The position numbers and the translations under genes were made by a program. The notes under the pieces are model-generated. The model was not told the origin of the DNA, did no database searches, and saw only the letters and a list, made by a program, of their open reading frames with translations. From positions 62,001 through 126,000 of the forward strand of contig NZ_JAGQCD010000005.1 of assembly GCF_024345975.1 (NCBI RefSeq): a stretch of DNA of 64,000 nucleotides, given 5' to 3'. How positions within the stretch are numbered: position 1 is the stretch's first letter; each line of letters opens with the position of its first letter. Positions 36,269-47,029 of the stretch are shown here, in pieces. This stretch comes from Cyanobium sp. Cruz-8D1 (GTDB taxonomy: Bacteria > Cyanobacteriota > Cyanobacteriia > PCC-6307 > Cyanobiaceae).

Positions 36269-37579
36269 TCAGGCCTCCGTTGGGTCGTCGTGAAGCTCGA
36301 AGAGGTCGCGCAGGACCCCCATGGAGGCCAGTCGCTGCTGGCGGGGCTGGGGGGACCGCAGCTTGGTGACCGGGGTGTGCAGGATCTTGTTGATGATCCC
36401 CTTGCTCAGGGCTTCAACCACCTTCCGCTCCCGGGCGGAGAGGTCGGGGCCCATGCGACTCAGGGCCTTCTGGAGCTCCTGCTCCCGGATGTCCTCCAGC
36501 TGCAGGCGCAACCGGTTGACCAGGGGCACCGCCTCGAGGCCGTCCCACCATTCCAGGAACAGGCGCGATTCCTCGGCCAGCAGCCCCTCGGCCTCGGCGG
36601 CCATCTCCCGGCGGGCCTCCTGGTTGCGGGCCACCACCTCCTGGAGATCGTCGACATCGAAACTGTCGACACCCGGCAGCTCGGCCGCATCCGCACTGAT
36701 GTTGCGGGGCACACCGATATCGATGAGCATCAGGCTGGAACGGCGGTTCAGCCCCTCCAGCCGGCGGGCCGTGATGATCGGCTCCTCGGCGCCGGTGCTG
36801 GTGAACACCAGCGAGCAGGTGCTCAGGCAGTGGTCGAGGTCGTCCAGGGGTCGGCACTGGACGGGGAGGGTGGGGAAGTCGGCCGCGAGGGCTTCGGCAC
36901 GGGCGACGGTGCGGTTGAGCACCACCACGCCCCGGCAGCCCTTGGCCTGGAGGTGCTGCAGCAGCAGACGGGCCATGCGGCCCGCCCCCACCACCGCCAC
37001 CTGTTCCTGGTCGAGGGGCACCAGTTCGTCGCGCCCGCGGGCCTGGCCCACCTTGAGCTGGGCCAGCTCCACGGCCGCTGAGCTGATCGAGACCGCCCCG
37101 GTGCCCAGGTTGGTCTCGGTGCGCACCCGCTTACCGGTGCTCACCGCCTGGTTGAGCAGGCGGTTGAGAATCGGCCCCACGGAGCGGTGCTCCTGGCCCA
37201 GGCGCACCATCTTCTTCACCTGGGAAAGGATCTGACCCTCCCCGAGCACCAGGCTGTCGAGGCCGGCGGCCACCCGTAGCAGGTGGCCCACCGCCGCCTC
37301 GTGGTGGTACGTGAACAGATGGGGACGCAGCTCCTCCACCGCCAGCCCGGACTGCTGGCTGAGGAAGTCGCCGACGGCGCTGATGCCCCGTTCGGGATGG
37401 CGCAGGAGGGTGTAGATCTCCAGCCGGTTGCAGGTGCTCAGGATCGAGGCCTCGATCACCTGCTCATCCGACCGCAGCCGCTGGAGGGAATCCTCCATGG
37501 TCTGCTCGGGGATGCTCAGGCGCTCGCGGATTTCCACTGGAGCCGTGCGATGGCTCAGACCGACGACGGCGATGTGCAT
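36269..37579 (-). CDS. hemA: glutamyl-tRNA reductase
   Basis: A 436-aa enzyme. The catalytic nucleophile is C50 in [10 protein letters not shown], exactly at the family position. The NADPH domain has [18 protein letters not shown], and the dimerisation helix region lies at the C-terminus. It reduces glutamyl-tRNA to glutamate semialdehyde, the first committed step of haem, chlorophyll and bilin synthesis. In many cyanobacteria it neighbours glgC, as here (137-base gap). The start is ATG at 37579. Confidence 0.97.
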   Translation of the reverse strand: MHIAVVGLSHRTAPVEIRERLSIPEQTMEDSLQRLRSDEQVIEASILSTCNRLEIYTLLRHPERGISAVGDFLSQQSGLAVEELRPHLFTYHHEAAVGHLLRVAAGLDSLVLGEGQILSQVKKMVRLGQEHRSVGPILNRLLNQAVSTGKRVRTETNLGTGAVSISSAAVELAQLKVGQARGRDELVPLDQEQVAVVGAGRMARLLLQHLQAKGCRGVVVLNRTVARAEALAADFPTLPVQCRPLDDLDHCLSTCSLVFTSTGAEEPIITARRLEGLNRRSSLMLIDIGVPRNISADAAELPGVDSFDVDDLQEVVARNQEARREMAAEAEGLLAEESRLFLEWWDGLEAVPLVNRLRLQLEDIREQELQKALSRMGPDLSARERKVVEALSKGIINKILHTPVTKLRSPQPRQQRLASMGVLRDLFELHDDPTEA

Positions 37580-37613
37580 GCAGGCGGGCTCCGAGGTCCG
37601 GGCTCTGGGGGAT

Positions 37614-38618
37614 TCAGCGCAGGGCGATGCTCTTGGCGCCCTCCTTGATGTGCACCGTATCGGTGAAGCGGGCGCTGCGGTCGAGGGAGCTGATGATCAG
37701 GCTGCTGGTGCGGGTGCAGTCAGGCTCGAACTCGACACCTTTGAACAGCAGGCCGGGGGTGATGCCACTGCCGGCGAAGACGACGTTCTCGCCGGAAGCC
37801 AGCTCCTCGGCCTCATAGACCTTGTCGACGTCGGTGATGCCCATCTCATTGAGGCGGGCGATGTTGCCCTCCTTGGTGTAGTCGGCCCACTCGCTGGTCT
37901 GGGCGACGGCGGGGTCATACACCAGCTGGCCCTGGAAGTGGCCGCCAAGGCAACGCAGGGCGGCGGCGGAGATCACACCCTCGGGGGCGGCGCCGATGCC
38001 CATCAGGCAATGGGTGCCGGTGCCGGCGAAGCCGCAGGCGATCGCGGCCTGCACGTCACCGTCACTGATCGGCTTGACCCGGGCGCCGGTGGCGCGGATT
38101 TCGGCGATCAGGCCCTTGTGGCGGGCGCGGTCCATGACCACGATCACCAGGTCGCTGGCGGGCATGCCCAGGCACTCGCTCAGGATGGCGATGTTCTCGG
38201 TGGCACTTTTGCGGATGTCCACCTTGCCCTTGGCGGCCGGCGGCGCCGCCAGCTTCTTCATGTAGAAGTCGGGCGCATAGAAAAGTCCACCGCGGTCGCT
38301 GGCGGCCAGCACGGCCATCGAGCCGTCCTGGGCGTTGGCGCAGAGGTTGGTGCCTTCGCAGGGATCCACGGCGAAATCGACGCCGGGACCGGTGCCGCTG
38401 CCCACTTCCTCGCCGATGTAGAGCATCGGGGCTTCATCCCGCTCGCCCTCACCGATGACGATGCGGCCCTGCATGGCGATGCTGCCCATGCGGGTGCGCA
38501 TCGCCTCAACGGCAGCGGCATCGGCTTCGTCCTTCTTGCCGAGCCCTGTCAGGCGGGCAGAGGCGATGGCGGCCTGCTCGACGACTTCGAGCAGTTCCTG
38601 GATGAGAGTGCGATCCAC
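37614..38618 (-). CDS. glpX: fructose-1,6-/sedoheptulose-1,7-bisphosphatase, class II
   Basis: A 334-aa GlpX-type phosphatase. Metal and substrate motifs include [19 protein letters not shown] and [13 protein letters not shown]. In cyanobacteria the bifunctional enzyme dephosphorylates both fructose and sedoheptulose bisphosphates in the Calvin cycle. The start is GTG at 38618 ([20 protein letters not shown]), the typical N-terminus. It is divergent from rpe, another Calvin-cycle gene, with a 203-base spacer that should hold both promoters. Confidence 0.96.
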   Translation of the reverse strand: MDRTLIQELLEVVEQAAIASARLTGLGKKDEADAAAVEAMRTRMGSIAMQGRIVIGEGERDEAPMLYIGEEVGSGTGPGVDFAVDPCEGTNLCANAQDGSMAVLAASDRGGLFYAPDFYMKKLAAPPAAKGKVDIRKSATENIAILSECLGMPASDLVIVVMDRARHKGLIAEIRATGARVKPISDGDVQAAIACGFAGTGTHCLMGIGAAPEGVISAAALRCLGGHFQGQLVYDPAVAQTSEWADYTKEGNIARLNEMGITDVDKVYEAEELASGENVVFAGSGITPGLLFKGVEFEPDCTRTSSLIISSLDRSARFTDTVHIKEGAKSIALR

Positions 38619-38821
38619 AACGGTCCGGCGGGGGGGAGGGCCTCAACGAGGGGCCGGTACGCCGGAGGCGGACCGCAGGCAAAGCGGGGGAAGATCCAGC
38701 CGCTGCAAGGCCTCTCGGAGTCGAAGCGGGGCCATCGTATCAGCGCGCCCGGGAGCCCCTCGGAAGCCCCAGGTGGGCCGCTCCTTACAATCCCTCCATT
38801 CTTCCGCTGCGGTGGCCGTCC

Positions 38822-39505
38822 ATGAGCACCAAGCCCCTGGTGATCTCCCCGTCGATCCTCTCCGCCGACTTCTCCCGCCTCGGTGACGACGTCCGCGCCG
38901 TGGACGCCGCCGGTGCCGACTGGATCCATGTGGACGTGATGGACGGCCGCTTCGTGCCGAACATCACCATCGGCCCACTGATTGTCGAGGCGCTGCGGCC
39001 CGTCACCACCAAGCCCCTGGACGTTCATCTGATGATCGTCGAGCCCGAACGCTATGTGGCTGATTTCGCCACGGCCGGCGCCGACATCATCAGTGTCCAG
39101 GTGGAGGCCTGCCCCCACCTGCATCGCAACCTGAGCCAGATCAAGGACCTCGGCAAGATGGCCGGTGCCGTGCTCAACCCCAGCACCCCCCTCGACACCC
39201 TCGAGTACTGCCTGGAGCTCTGTGATCTGGTGCTGATCATGAGCGTCAACCCCGGTTTCGGTGGCCAGAGCTTCATTCCCTCCCAGGTGGAGAAGATCCG
39301 CCAGCTGCGTCGCCTCTGCGACGAGCGCGGCCTCGATCCCTGGATCGAAGTGGACGGCGGAGTCAAGGGCAGCAACGCCTGGCAGGTGATCGAGGCCGGC
39401 GCCAACGCGATCGTCAGCGGCTCGGGGGTTTTCGGCCACGCCGACTACGCCGAGGCCATCACCGGCATCCGCAACAGCCGCCGTCCCGAACCTGCCCTGG
39501 TCTGA
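38822..39505 (+). CDS. rpe: ribulose-phosphate 3-epimerase
   Basis: A 227-aa TIM-barrel enzyme. The signature blocks are [44 protein letters not shown] and [11 protein letters not shown]. It interconverts ribulose 5-phosphate and xylulose 5-phosphate in the Calvin and pentose phosphate cycles. The ATG at 38822 is normal. A TACAAT hexamer at 38786-38791 is a possible -10 element, although no matching -35 was seen. It converges on the GT39-like gene. Confidence 0.97.
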   Translation: MSTKPLVISPSILSADFSRLGDDVRAVDAAGADWIHVDVMDGRFVPNITIGPLIVEALRPVTTKPLDVHLMIVEPERYVADFATAGADIISVQVEACPHLHRNLSQIKDLGKMAGAVLNPSTPLDTLEYCLELCDLVLIMSVNPGFGGQSFIPSQVEKIRQLRRLCDERGLDPWIEVDGGVKGSNAWQVIEAGANAIVSGSGVFGHADYAEAITGIRNSRRPEPALV

Positions 39506-39535
39506 AGTCGCCAGCTTGGCAACGGGGCCCATGCC

Positions 39536-41101
39536 TCAGGGCGAGGGCCTCACCAAGGCGCTCGGTCCATAAAAGCGAGGCAACGGGTAGGGAAGGGGTC
39601 CGAAGCGGGAGAAGGCCAGCCGCAGCGCCGGTCGTCCGGCGCGATGGATTTCAACGATGCCCAGGGACTTGACGGGCCCCATCCAGGGCCCCCAGGAGGT
39701 TGGAACCACAGGCTGACCTGGCTCCTCAATCCCGAAGACCACGCCGCTGGTTCCCTGGAAGCCGTTGGCAGGCTGCCACCAGGCAAACCCTCGGGCATCG
39801 GGGTTGAAGGTGGTGAACGCCACCCTGTGCCCGCGGCCCAAGGCCAGGGACAGGAAGCCCGGCAGGTCGTAGCGGTTGGCGGCAATCAGCGGGGCCTCCT
39901 GGAGCGCCTTCCATAGGGCGGGGTGGCGTTTCAGACCCTGCCGCAGGCTGTCAGGCGGCATCAGCTGCGTCGACGTGTCCAGCCCGGCAGGCAGCCAGTG
40001 GTCGAACACCCCCCAGCGCACCTGGGTCGCCAGGGTGAGCAGCAACGGCGGCAGGACCAGGGCCGTGCCCCAGGCCCCCGCCATGAGCCAAGGCCGCAGC
40101 CTGGGCCGTTTCAGCCCAGCGAGCCAGTCAGCGGCGAGGGGCAGCAGCAGCCACCAGGCGGGCACCAGCCAGCTCGCGAGCACATGCATCCGCCCGGTCA
40201 GGGCCACGAACACCACCAATTGGGGCAGCACCAGCCAGCGCAGCAGCTGCCTGGAACCGGCGGCATCGTCCCGGCCCGATCGGGGCAGCAGGGCCAGCAA
40301 CAGGACGACGCCGAGTGTGGGGAAGAGCAGCACCAACTGGGACAGAAGGAACAGGGGGGGAGAGGCCAGCGAATAACCGACCCCGGCATCGATCCGGCCG
40401 CCCTGGAAGAGAAAGGAAACCCAGCCTTGATTCACGTTCCAGAGCCACAGAGGCGCCGACACGATCAGCCAGACCAGCCATCCCAGTGCTGGCCAGGGAC
40501 TTCGGTAGAAGCTGCGCCGATGGGGAGAGCCCAGACACCAGCCCAGCAGCGACAGAAGCACCAGAAAGGAGTGGTACTTCCCCAGGGTGACGAGGCCCAG
40601 AAGGATCCCAAGCCCCACGGCTTCGCCCGCTGTGCCCGGAATCACCTTCGGGTGTCGGGACAGCCACCAGAGGAGTGCGGCCAGGGCCAGCAGCAAGGGG
40701 CTGTCCGGCAGCAGCAGGACGCCTCCACACAGCAGAAGCACCGGACAGAGACTGCCCAGGAGGGCACTCAGCAGAGCCGCGCGCTGGCCGAACCAGCGTT
40801 GTGTCGCCCCGGCCAGCAAGGCGAGCGCGACGGTATAGCTCAGCAGGGATGGCACCCTCAGGGCGAGGATCGATCCCCCCAGCCGCTGGCCGGCCCAGGC
40901 CCAGAGCCCCACAGCGGCGGGATGGTCGAAGTAGCTCAGGGCAGGATGCTGCCCATAAAAGCTGTAGTAGGCCTCGTCGTAGCCCGGCGGCAGGATGGCG
41001 GAGAGTGCCAGCCTGAACACCAGCCCTGCCAGGAGAACCAGGGGCATGCGCAACCGTGGTGCAAGGAGCCCTCGACACCAGGCAGGCAGCGTCCTAGTCA
41101 C
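39536..41101 (-). CDS. GT39-family (ArnT-like) glycosyltransferase
   Basis: A 521-aa polytopic membrane protein with about 11 predicted helices. The first periplasmic loop carries [20 protein letters not shown] then FDHP, the DE and DHP pattern of the ArnT/PMT superfamily that transfers sugars from polyprenyl phosphate to lipid A or proteins. The acceptor is unknown. The start is GTG at 41101, overlapping ccsA by 8 bases; an ATG at 41047 is an alternative. It is the last gene of the typA-lpt-ccsA run, where a cell-envelope role fits the lpt genes. Confidence 0.85.
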   Translation of the reverse strand: MTRTLPAWCRGLLAPRLRMPLVLLAGLVFRLALSAILPPGYDEAYYSFYGQHPALSYFDHPAAVGLWAWAGQRLGGSILALRVPSLLSYTVALALLAGATQRWFGQRAALLSALLGSLCPVLLLCGGVLLLPDSPLLLALAALLWWLSRHPKVIPGTAGEAVGLGILLGLVTLGKYHSFLVLLSLLGWCLGSPHRRSFYRSPWPALGWLVWLIVSAPLWLWNVNQGWVSFLFQGGRIDAGVGYSLASPPLFLLSQLVLLFPTLGVVLLLALLPRSGRDDAAGSRQLLRWLVLPQLVVFVALTGRMHVLASWLVPAWWLLLPLAADWLAGLKRPRLRPWLMAGAWGTALVLPPLLLTLATQVRWGVFDHWLPAGLDTSTQLMPPDSLRQGLKRHPALWKALQEAPLIAANRYDLPGFLSLALGRGHRVAFTTFNPDARGFAWWQPANGFQGTSGVVFGIEEPGQPVVPTSWGPWMGPVKSLGIVEIHRAGRPALRLAFSRFGPLPYPLPRFYGPSALVRPSP

Positions 41102-42005
41102 CGAGGAACCAGCCGTAACTGTGCAGGCCGATGCCGAGCAAGTTGACTCCGATGTAGCAGACGGCGATCACCACCAGGCCTGCGGAGGCCACGATCGCTG
41201 GCCGCCGGCCCTGCCAGCCGCGGATCAGCCGGGTGTGCAGGTAGGCCGCATAGACCAGCCAGCAGATCAGGGCCCAGGTCTCCTTGGGATCCCAGCTCCA
41301 CCAGCTGCCCCAGGCCTCGTTCGCCCAGACCGCACCGCTGACCAGACCCACCGACAACAGCAGGAAGCCCACCGTGATCGTGCGGTAGCTGAGGCTGTCG
41401 AGCTGTTCGCTGATGCGGAAGCTGCTGCTGCTCAGGGCCATCGCGCCAGGTCCGTCGCTGGCCAGCTGGGCCTGGCGGAAACCGCCGCTGCCGATCGAGC
41501 TGCCGCGCAACTCCAGATCCTGGTTGCGGTCAACGAACAACACAGCCACCGACAACAGGGAACCCACCAGCAGGGCGGCATAGCTGACCATGATCACGCT
41601 GACGTGCATCACCAGCCAGCTGGAGCGCAACGCCGGCACCAGGGGAGAGGCCTCCTGGAGGCGATCGGGGAGGGCGAAGCTGGCGAAGGCCACGCAACCC
41701 AGTCCCATGGGGGTCGCCGCCGCCGCCACCAGGGGGTTGGGCCAGCTGCGTTCCACCAACAGCTGGGTGAGGGTGCAGGCCCAGGCCAGGAAACAGAGCG
41801 ACTCGTAGAGGTTGCTGATCGGGAAGTGGCCTGACTCCCACCAGCGCAGCACCAACTGGGCCGTCAGGCAGAGGTTGGCAGAGGCCACCAGCATCCTCAC
41901 CACCGGGTTGCTGCGGCCGCCGCTGACGGACCAGAAGGCGATGGGCAACACCAGCAGCAGCAGGGCGAAGGCCGCCAGACCAAGACCGATGACCGGATCG
42001 TTCAC
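41094..42005 (-). CDS. ccsA: cytochrome c biogenesis protein CcsA
   Basis: A 303-aa membrane protein with the tryptophan-rich haem-handling motif [16 protein letters not shown] and periplasmic histidines ([18 protein letters not shown]) near the C-terminus. CcsA acts with CcsB in system II to export and attach haem to c-type cytochromes such as cytochromes f and c6 in the thylakoid lumen. The start is GTG at 42005. It follows lptF by 54 bases and overlaps the GT39-like gene; ccsB is not in the window. Confidence 0.95.
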   Translation of the reverse strand: MNDPVIGLGLAAFALLLLVLPIAFWSVSGGRSNPVVRMLVASANLCLTAQLVLRWWESGHFPISNLYESLCFLAWACTLTQLLVERSWPNPLVAAAATPMGLGCVAFASFALPDRLQEASPLVPALRSSWLVMHVSVIMVSYAALLVGSLLSVAVLFVDRNQDLELRGSSIGSGGFRQAQLASDGPGAMALSSSSFRISEQLDSLSYRTITVGFLLLSVGLVSGAVWANEAWGSWWSWDPKETWALICWLVYAAYLHTRLIRGWQGRRPAIVASAGLVVIAVCYIGVNLLGIGLHSYGWFLGD

Positions 42006-42059
42006 CAGGGTGCTGTTCGAAACCGATCCACTCTGCCGTGTCGTCCGGCGGGTGGGGCC

Positions 42060-43280
42060 TCAGCGGCTGGCCTGGCGCAGCAACCAGAGACCGCCGCCCA
42101 GCCCGATGAACACCGGCAGCCAGGCCGCCATGAAGGGCATCAAGGTGCCTGTGACCCCCAGGGAGCTGAAGATGAAGGACATCAGGTAGTAACCGAAGAT
42201 CAGCAGCACGCTGATGCCGAAACCCTGGCTGCGGCTCGTGCGGGAGTTGGGCCGGACCCCCAGGCTGCTGCCGATCAAGCCGAACACAAGACAGATGGCC
42301 GGGAACGCGAACTTCTCCTGGATGCGCACGCGCAAGCGTCGCGCCTCCTTGGTGTTATTGGCCTCCAACAGGAGCCGTTCCGCCGTGAGCGCCTGGCCGA
42401 CGGTCATGGTGCTGGCATCGGTGGGCAGCTGGGCCACCTCAATCGGATCCCGGGTGAAGGGATAGAGGTAGCGGTCGAAGCTGGCGGAGGTGGTGGTGCC
42501 AGTGGCGACATCGATGTTGGTGATCCGGCCGTTGGTGAACTCCCACATCCCCTTGTCTTCATTCCATTTGCCAATCAGTGCCGTCAGCATCTGGCGATAC
42601 CCTTCACGACTGAAGTCCAGCAACGTCACATCAAACATCACACCCTTGATGAATTTCCGGGCGAAAAAGATGTGGCTCAGAACTTTGACCGAGTCGCCAT
42701 TCGGCAACTTGGCATCGCTGAAGCGGGAGTAGAGGGCGTTGTCGCTCTGCTCGGTGGCGATGGCCTTGCCAAGGGCCCGCTCCAGGCTGTTGGTGGCCTC
42801 AAGATTGGCCCGCGGCACAACCGCGTCGTTGAAGACGAACGTGAGCAGGGACATCACCAGGGCCAGGGCCATGGCCGGCAGCACCATGCGCCGGGTGCTC
42901 ACCCCCACACTGCGCAGGGCGGTCAGTTCGCTGCTGCCTGACAGGCGGCTGTAGGCCAGCAGGGTGGCCATCAGGGTGGCCATCGGGAAGGACAGCACCA
43001 GAAAGGAGGGCAGCCGCAGCAGCAGCACCTTGACGGCCGCCAGCACCGGCAGGCCGGACTCAGCGACCCGTCGCACCAGCTCGAACACGGCCCCCACCGA
43101 AAGGGACACAGCCGTGAAGGCGGCGATGCCGAACAGCAGGGGGCCCAATTGCTCCTGCAGCAGCCAGCGATCCAGCAGGGGAAGATCGCGCCAGCGCGGG
43201 GTTCGCTTCCAGTCCCGCAGCCGTTCACGGCTAGGTAACTGCAGCCAGGTGGGGCGCTTCTCCAGCAGGGCTGGCTTCAA
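42060..43280 (-). CDS. lptF: LptF/LptG-family LPS-export permease
   Basis: A 406-aa permease of the YjgP/YjgQ family: three N-terminal helices, a large periplasmic beta-jellyroll-type region (residues about 150-300), then three C-terminal helices ending in LPVFIGLGGGLWLL. The coupling region SGSSELTALRSVGVSTRRMV is conserved. With LptB it extracts LPS from the inner membrane. The TTG start at 43280 overlaps the lptB stop (TTGA), so it is likely translationally coupled. Only one permease gene is present here, so LptB may work with a homodimer or with a second copy elsewhere. Confidence 0.9.
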   Translation of the reverse strand: MKPALLEKRPTWLQLPSRERLRDWKRTPRWRDLPLLDRWLLQEQLGPLLFGIAAFTAVSLSVGAVFELVRRVAESGLPVLAAVKVLLLRLPSFLVLSFPMATLMATLLAYSRLSGSSELTALRSVGVSTRRMVLPAMALALVMSLLTFVFNDAVVPRANLEATNSLERALGKAIATEQSDNALYSRFSDAKLPNGDSVKVLSHIFFARKFIKGVMFDVTLLDFSREGYRQMLTALIGKWNEDKGMWEFTNGRITNIDVATGTTTSASFDRYLYPFTRDPIEVAQLPTDASTMTVGQALTAERLLLEANNTKEARRLRVRIQEKFAFPAICLVFGLIGSSLGVRPNSRTSRSQGFGISVLLIFGYYLMSFIFSSLGVTGTLMPFMAAWLPVFIGLGGGLWLLRQASR

Positions 43281-44005
43281 AGCTGAAAGCCCTCACCGAG
43301 GTAGTGACGCCGCACCAGGGGATCGTTGGCCACCGAGAGGGAAGAACCAGAAGCGAGGATCCTGCCATCGGCCAAGATGTAGGCCCGGTCGGTGATCGCC
43401 AGGGTCTCCCGCACGTTGTGGTCAGTGATCAGCACTCCCATCTGACGGTGGCGCAGGCTGTCGATCAGGGTCTGGAGGTCGGCCACAGCCATGGGATCCA
43501 CTCCGGCGAAGGGTTCATCAAGCAGCAGGTAGCGGGGACCGTGGTTTCCGACCGCCAGGGCCCTGGCCACTTCGCAACGGCGCCGTTCCCCGCCGGAGAG
43601 CTGGTAGCCGCGGCGGTGCTGAAAGCTGACCAGATGGAAGTCGTTGATCAGCTGCTCGAGGCGTTGGCGACGTCCAGCCGGGTCCGAGCCGCTCTCCTGC
43701 AGGGCCAACAGCAGGTTGTCTCGCACACTCAGCTGGCGGAACACGCTCGCCTCCTGGGGGAGGTAGCCGATGCCCAGCCTGGCGCGGCTGGGCATCGGCA
43801 GATGGGCGACGGAGTCCCCATCCAGCAGCACCTCGCCGCAGTCGGGCCTGAGCAGCCCGGTGATCAGGTTGAAGGTGGTCGTCTTGCCGGCCCCGTTCGG
43901 CCCCAGGAGCCCCACCACTTCTCCCGGGTGAAGATCCAGGCTCACATCGGTGACCAGGGGTCGGCCTGCGAGGGTGATCGCCACCCTCTCCAATACCAGG
44001 CTCAC
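43277..44005 (-). CDS. lptB: LPS-export ABC transporter ATPase LptB
   Basis: A 242-aa ABC ATPase. Walker A is GPNGAGKTT (residues 35-43), the signature is LSGGERRR, Walker B is LLLDEPFAGVDP and the H-loop is ITDHNVRETL. Sequence and length match LptB, which powers LPS extraction by LptFG. The GTG start at 44005 overlaps the lptA stop (GTGA), and its own stop overlaps the lptF start. Confidence 0.95.
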   Translation of the reverse strand: MSLVLERVAITLAGRPLVTDVSLDLHPGEVVGLLGPNGAGKTTTFNLITGLLRPDCGEVLLDGDSVAHLPMPSRARLGIGYLPQEASVFRQLSVRDNLLLALQESGSDPAGRRQRLEQLINDFHLVSFQHRRGYQLSGGERRRCEVARALAVGNHGPRYLLLDEPFAGVDPMAVADLQTLIDSLRHRQMGVLITDHNVRETLAITDRAYILADGRILASGSSLSVANDPLVRRHYLGEGFQL

Positions 44006-44502
44006 GGCTTGATGGTCGCAGGCTTGGCGGTGGACGGCTTGGGGCTGCCCTGCTGCTGCAGGCGGAACTTGCTGAACACCTGCTTGCCGGCCGGTGGCTC
44101 CGCCACCATGCGCTCACTGTCCAACAGGTAAACCAGGCGCTCCGCCCGCAGGCGTTGGCCATCCGTGTCGATCACATCGACGTCGCCGGTGAGCACCAGA
44201 CGCCCTTCGTTGCTGAAGTACTGGGCCTGGCGCGACGTCGCCGTCATGCCGCGATCGGCGTAGACAATGCGCACATTCCCCGTGGCGGTGACGATGCCGT
44301 TCTGATTGTCGGCCTGCTGACGATCGGACTCGATCGTGACCATGCCCGTGACGGGAGCTTTCGCCCTGGGGGCCTGGGCAGCGACGGGACGGGACGGCAG
44401 CAGCAGCAAGGCGGCGGCAGCGAGCCCGGCGGCAAGCACGAACAACAGCGGGCGTTGGGGCAGGGCCAAGGTGGAAATCGTTGAGGCCTTGAGTGTGCTC
44501 AA
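44002..44502 (-). CDS. lptA: LptA/OstA-like periplasmic LPS carrier
   Basis: A 166-aa exported protein: a signal peptide (PLLFVLAAGLAAAALLLLPS to AAQA), then an OstA/LptA beta-jellyroll (VTIESDRQQADNQNGIVTAT, GNVRIVYADRGMTATSRQAQ, GRLVLTGDVDVIDTDGQ). The C-terminus is Lys/Pro-rich. It would carry LPS across the periplasm between LptC and LptD. The TTG start at 44502 overlaps the stop of the DUF309 gene (TTGA). Placement directly before lptB and lptF supports the assignment. Confidence 0.88.
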   Translation of the reverse strand: MSTLKASTISTLALPQRPLLFVLAAGLAAAALLLLPSRPVAAQAPRAKAPVTGMVTIESDRQQADNQNGIVTATGNVRIVYADRGMTATSRQAQYFSNEGRLVLTGDVDVIDTDGQRLRAERLVYLLDSERMVAEPPAGKQVFSKFRLQQQGSPKPSTAKPATIKP

Positions 44503-44915
44503 TGTACCGGCGACGTGCCCGAAGCTCGCGCCAGTTCCAGGTACGGCAGGGGCAGGGAGTCGAGATCACCCAGTTGCTGCAGGGCGTTGAGGCGCTCGGC
44601 GGCCAGCAGACGCAGGGGGGCCAGCGCCAGGCCAAGGGCTTCATCGTCGCAACGGCGCAGCCGCCCCAGGCCCTCGCCCATCAGCACCGTGGCGCCGTGA
44701 CGGTTGTCCCGCTCCAGATGAAGTTCCGCCACGGCGATCTGCAGCAGGCCCTGCAGGACAGGACGCATGGGTCCCTGGGTCTCCTGCCACAGCGCCTCAA
44801 AGCCGTCGTGGCAGGCATACCAGTCGGCGTTGTTGAAATCCGCCACCGCCTGCCGCAGGCGTGGGTCAGCCTGCAGCAGGGTTTCCTCATCGGCGAGCGG
44901 GGAGCCGTCGCTCAA
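44499..44915 (-). CDS. DUF309-domain protein
   Basis: A 138-aa helical protein with the DUF309 core NNADWYACHDGFEALWQETQ and LQGLLQIAVAELHLERDN. The invariant Trp-Tyr-x-Cys-His-Asp cluster and the glutamates suggest a small buried polar site, but no activity is known to me. The TTG start at 44915 overlaps the typA stop, and its own stop overlaps the lptA start, both as TTGA. It therefore sits inside the envelope operon, though a functional link to LPS export is unproven. Confidence 0.85.
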   Translation of the reverse strand: MSDGSPLADEETLLQADPRLRQAVADFNNADWYACHDGFEALWQETQGPMRPVLQGLLQIAVAELHLERDNRHGATVLMGEGLGRLRRCDDEALGLALAPLRLLAAERLNALQQLGDLDSLPLPYLELARASGTSPVH

Positions 44916-46720
44916 CGCTTGGCGGGCTTTTTCACCGGCATCTTGCGCAGCCGGATCGACTCGGGCGTGACCTCCAGCATCTCGTCGGGGCCGATGTACT
45001 CCAGGGCCCGCTCCAGGGTCATCTGCACGGGGGACTGAAGGGTATCGAGCACCTCAGCGCCGGCGGAACGGATGTTGGTGACCTGTTTGGCCTTGCAGAC
45101 ATTGAGTTCGAGATCAGGCGGGCGGTTGTGCTCCCCCACAATCATCCCCTTGTACACCTTGGTACCGGGGGTGATGAAGAACTGGCCGCGATCTTCGGCA
45201 CCCTTGAGGGCATAGAAGGTGGCGGTGCCTTCCTCAAAGGCAATCAGCACGCCGTTGCGGCGGGCGTCGAAGTCCCCCTGCATCGGCCGGTAGTCGAGGA
45301 AGGAGTGGCTCATGATGCCTTCACCGCGGCTGGCGCGGATGAACTCACCACGGAAGCCGATCAGGCCCCGGGAGGGCACCACAAACTCCAGCTGGGTGCG
45401 CCCATCACTGGTGGCCTCCATGTTCTGCATTTCGCCTTTGCGCATGCCCAGCTTCTCGATGCAGCTGCCCACCGCTTCCTCGGGCACATCCATCACCAGG
45501 GTTTCGAAGGGCTCGTGGGGCGTGCCATCGATGGTGCGGAAGATCACCTGGGGCTGGGAGACCTGAAACTCGAAGCCTTCGCGGCGCATCGTCTCGATCA
45601 GGATGCCCAGGTGAAGCTCGCCCCGTCCGCAGACGGAGAAACGGTCGGGGGAGTCCGTGTCCTCCACCCGCAGCGCCACGTTGGTAAGCAGCTCACGCTG
45701 CAGGCGATCCCGCAACTGACGGCTGGTGACGAACTTGCCCTCCTTGCCGGCGAACGGCGAGTCGTTGACCACGAAGGTCATCTGCAGGGTGGGTTCATCC
45801 ACCTTGATCAACGGCAGGGCCTCGGGATGGTCGGGACAAGCGATGGTTTCGCCGATGTTGACCTCATCGAAACCGGCCACGGCCACCAGATCTCCGGCTC
45901 GGGCCTCAGGAATCTCGACCCGCTGCAGACCCTGGAAGCCGAGCAGCTTGCTGATCCGTCCCCGCTTGATGCTGCCGTCGTCGCGGATCAGGGCGACACT
46001 CTGGCCGCCGACAATGGTGCCGTTGTGCACCCGACCGATCATGATCCGGCCCAGGAAATCGGAATAATCGAGGGTGGTGACCTGCAGCTGCAGGGGCTTG
46101 GCGGGATCACCAACCGGCGGCGGAACATGCCGCAGAATGGCATCGAACAGCGGTTTCATATTGTCGCTTTCGGTCGCCATGTCGGGCTTGGCATACCCGG
46201 CCATGCCGCTGCCGAAGAGGTAGGTGAAATCGCACTGGTCGTCGTCAGCGCCGAGTTCCAGGAACAGATCCAGCACCTTGTCGACGGCCTGCTCGGGATC
46301 AACGCGGGCCCGGTCAATCTTGTTGACGAAGACAATCGGCCGCAACCCCTTCTCCAGGGCCTTCTTGAGCACGAAGCGGGTCTGGGGCATGGGGCCTTCG
46401 TTGGCGTCCACGATCAACAGACAGCCATCGACCATGCCAAGCACCCGCTCCACTTCACCACCGAAATCAGAGTGACCGGGGGTGTCAACAATATTGATGC
46501 GAATGCCGTTGTAATCCACGGCCGTGTTCTTGGAGAGAATCGTGATCCCCCTCTCCCGCTCCAGATCGTTGGAATCCATCACGCACGTGGGCACCGCTTC
46601 GCCCTCGCGGAAGATGCCGGATTGCTCGAGCAGGGCATCCACCAAGGTGGTCTTGCCGTGGTCGACGTGGGCAATGATCGCGATATTGCGTATCGGGGCG
46701 CCTTTGATCTCGCCGCTCAT
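44912..46720 (-). CDS. typA: translational GTPase TypA/BipA
   Basis: A 602-aa ribosome-associated GTPase. G1 is AHVDHGKTT (residues 17-25), the G3 region is [12 protein letters not shown]4 is NKIDR, and the C-terminal BipA-specific domain follows ([16 protein letters not shown] at the end). It helps 50S assembly and stress adaptation, especially in the cold. The ATG at 46720 ([15 protein letters not shown]) is the family start; the open frame to 47002 is not conserved-looking. It is the first gene of the DUF309-lptABF-ccsA-GT39 run. Confidence 0.96.
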   Translation of the reverse strand: MSGEIKGAPIRNIAIIAHVDHGKTTLVDALLEQSGIFREGEAVPTCVMDSNDLERERGITILSKNTAVDYNGIRINIVDTPGHSDFGGEVERVLGMVDGCLLIVDANEGPMPQTRFVLKKALEKGLRPIVFVNKIDRARVDPEQAVDKVLDLFLELGADDDQCDFTYLFGSGMAGYAKPDMATESDNMKPLFDAILRHVPPPVGDPAKPLQLQVTTLDYSDFLGRIMIGRVHNGTIVGGQSVALIRDDGSIKRGRISKLLGFQGLQRVEIPEARAGDLVAVAGFDEVNIGETIACPDHPEALPLIKVDEPTLQMTFVVNDSPFAGKEGKFVTSRQLRDRLQRELLTNVALRVEDTDSPDRFSVCGRGELHLGILIETMRREGFEFQVSQPQVIFRTIDGTPHEPFETLVMDVPEEAVGSCIEKLGMRKGEMQNMEATSDGRTQLEFVVPSRGLIGFRGEFIRASRGEGIMSHSFLDYRPMQGDFDARRNGVLIAFEEGTATFYALKGAEDRGQFFITPGTKVYKGMIVGEHNRPPDLELNVCKAKQVTNIRSAGAEVLDTLQSPVQMTLERALEYIGPDEMLEVTPESIRLRKMPVKKPAKR

Positions 46721-47029
46721 GGGGATGTCGTCCTGAAAAGTAAGGGGAAAGGATTCAACGGAATCGAATCGACGCTGGTCGTTTCCAGGGAAACGAGACG
46801 TTGATGGCGAGACGAAGAAGGCATGTCGCTGCCAACGAGCCTGAAAGAGGGGCCGCTGAAAACGGGCCGCTGATGATGGGGCCAACCGGCGCTCTGACGC
46901 TTCGTCAGGGTTTTCGATGAAACCCTGCCGCGCCGGCCCGAATGGACAAGTGGCGAACGTTGAAGCGAATCTTGATCCTACTCCCACCCCCTCCAGGAAC
47001 ACAGGCGGCGGGTCTCCGCACCCACCGGA
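46721..47029 (-). promoter_or_regulatory. typA upstream region with three hairpins
   Basis: This 309-base gap between typA and the VanY-type gene contains no convincing ORF. It holds three stems: TCGTTTC/GAAACGA at 46779-46796 (4-base loop), CTGACG/CGTCAG at 46894-46908 (3-base loop) and CAGGGTTT/AAACCCTG at 46906-46927 (6-base loop). The last two share three bases and cannot both form. A direct repeat, GGGCCGCTGA, occurs at 46850 and 46864. It may be a structured typA leader; no T-tract is present. Confidence 0.4.
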
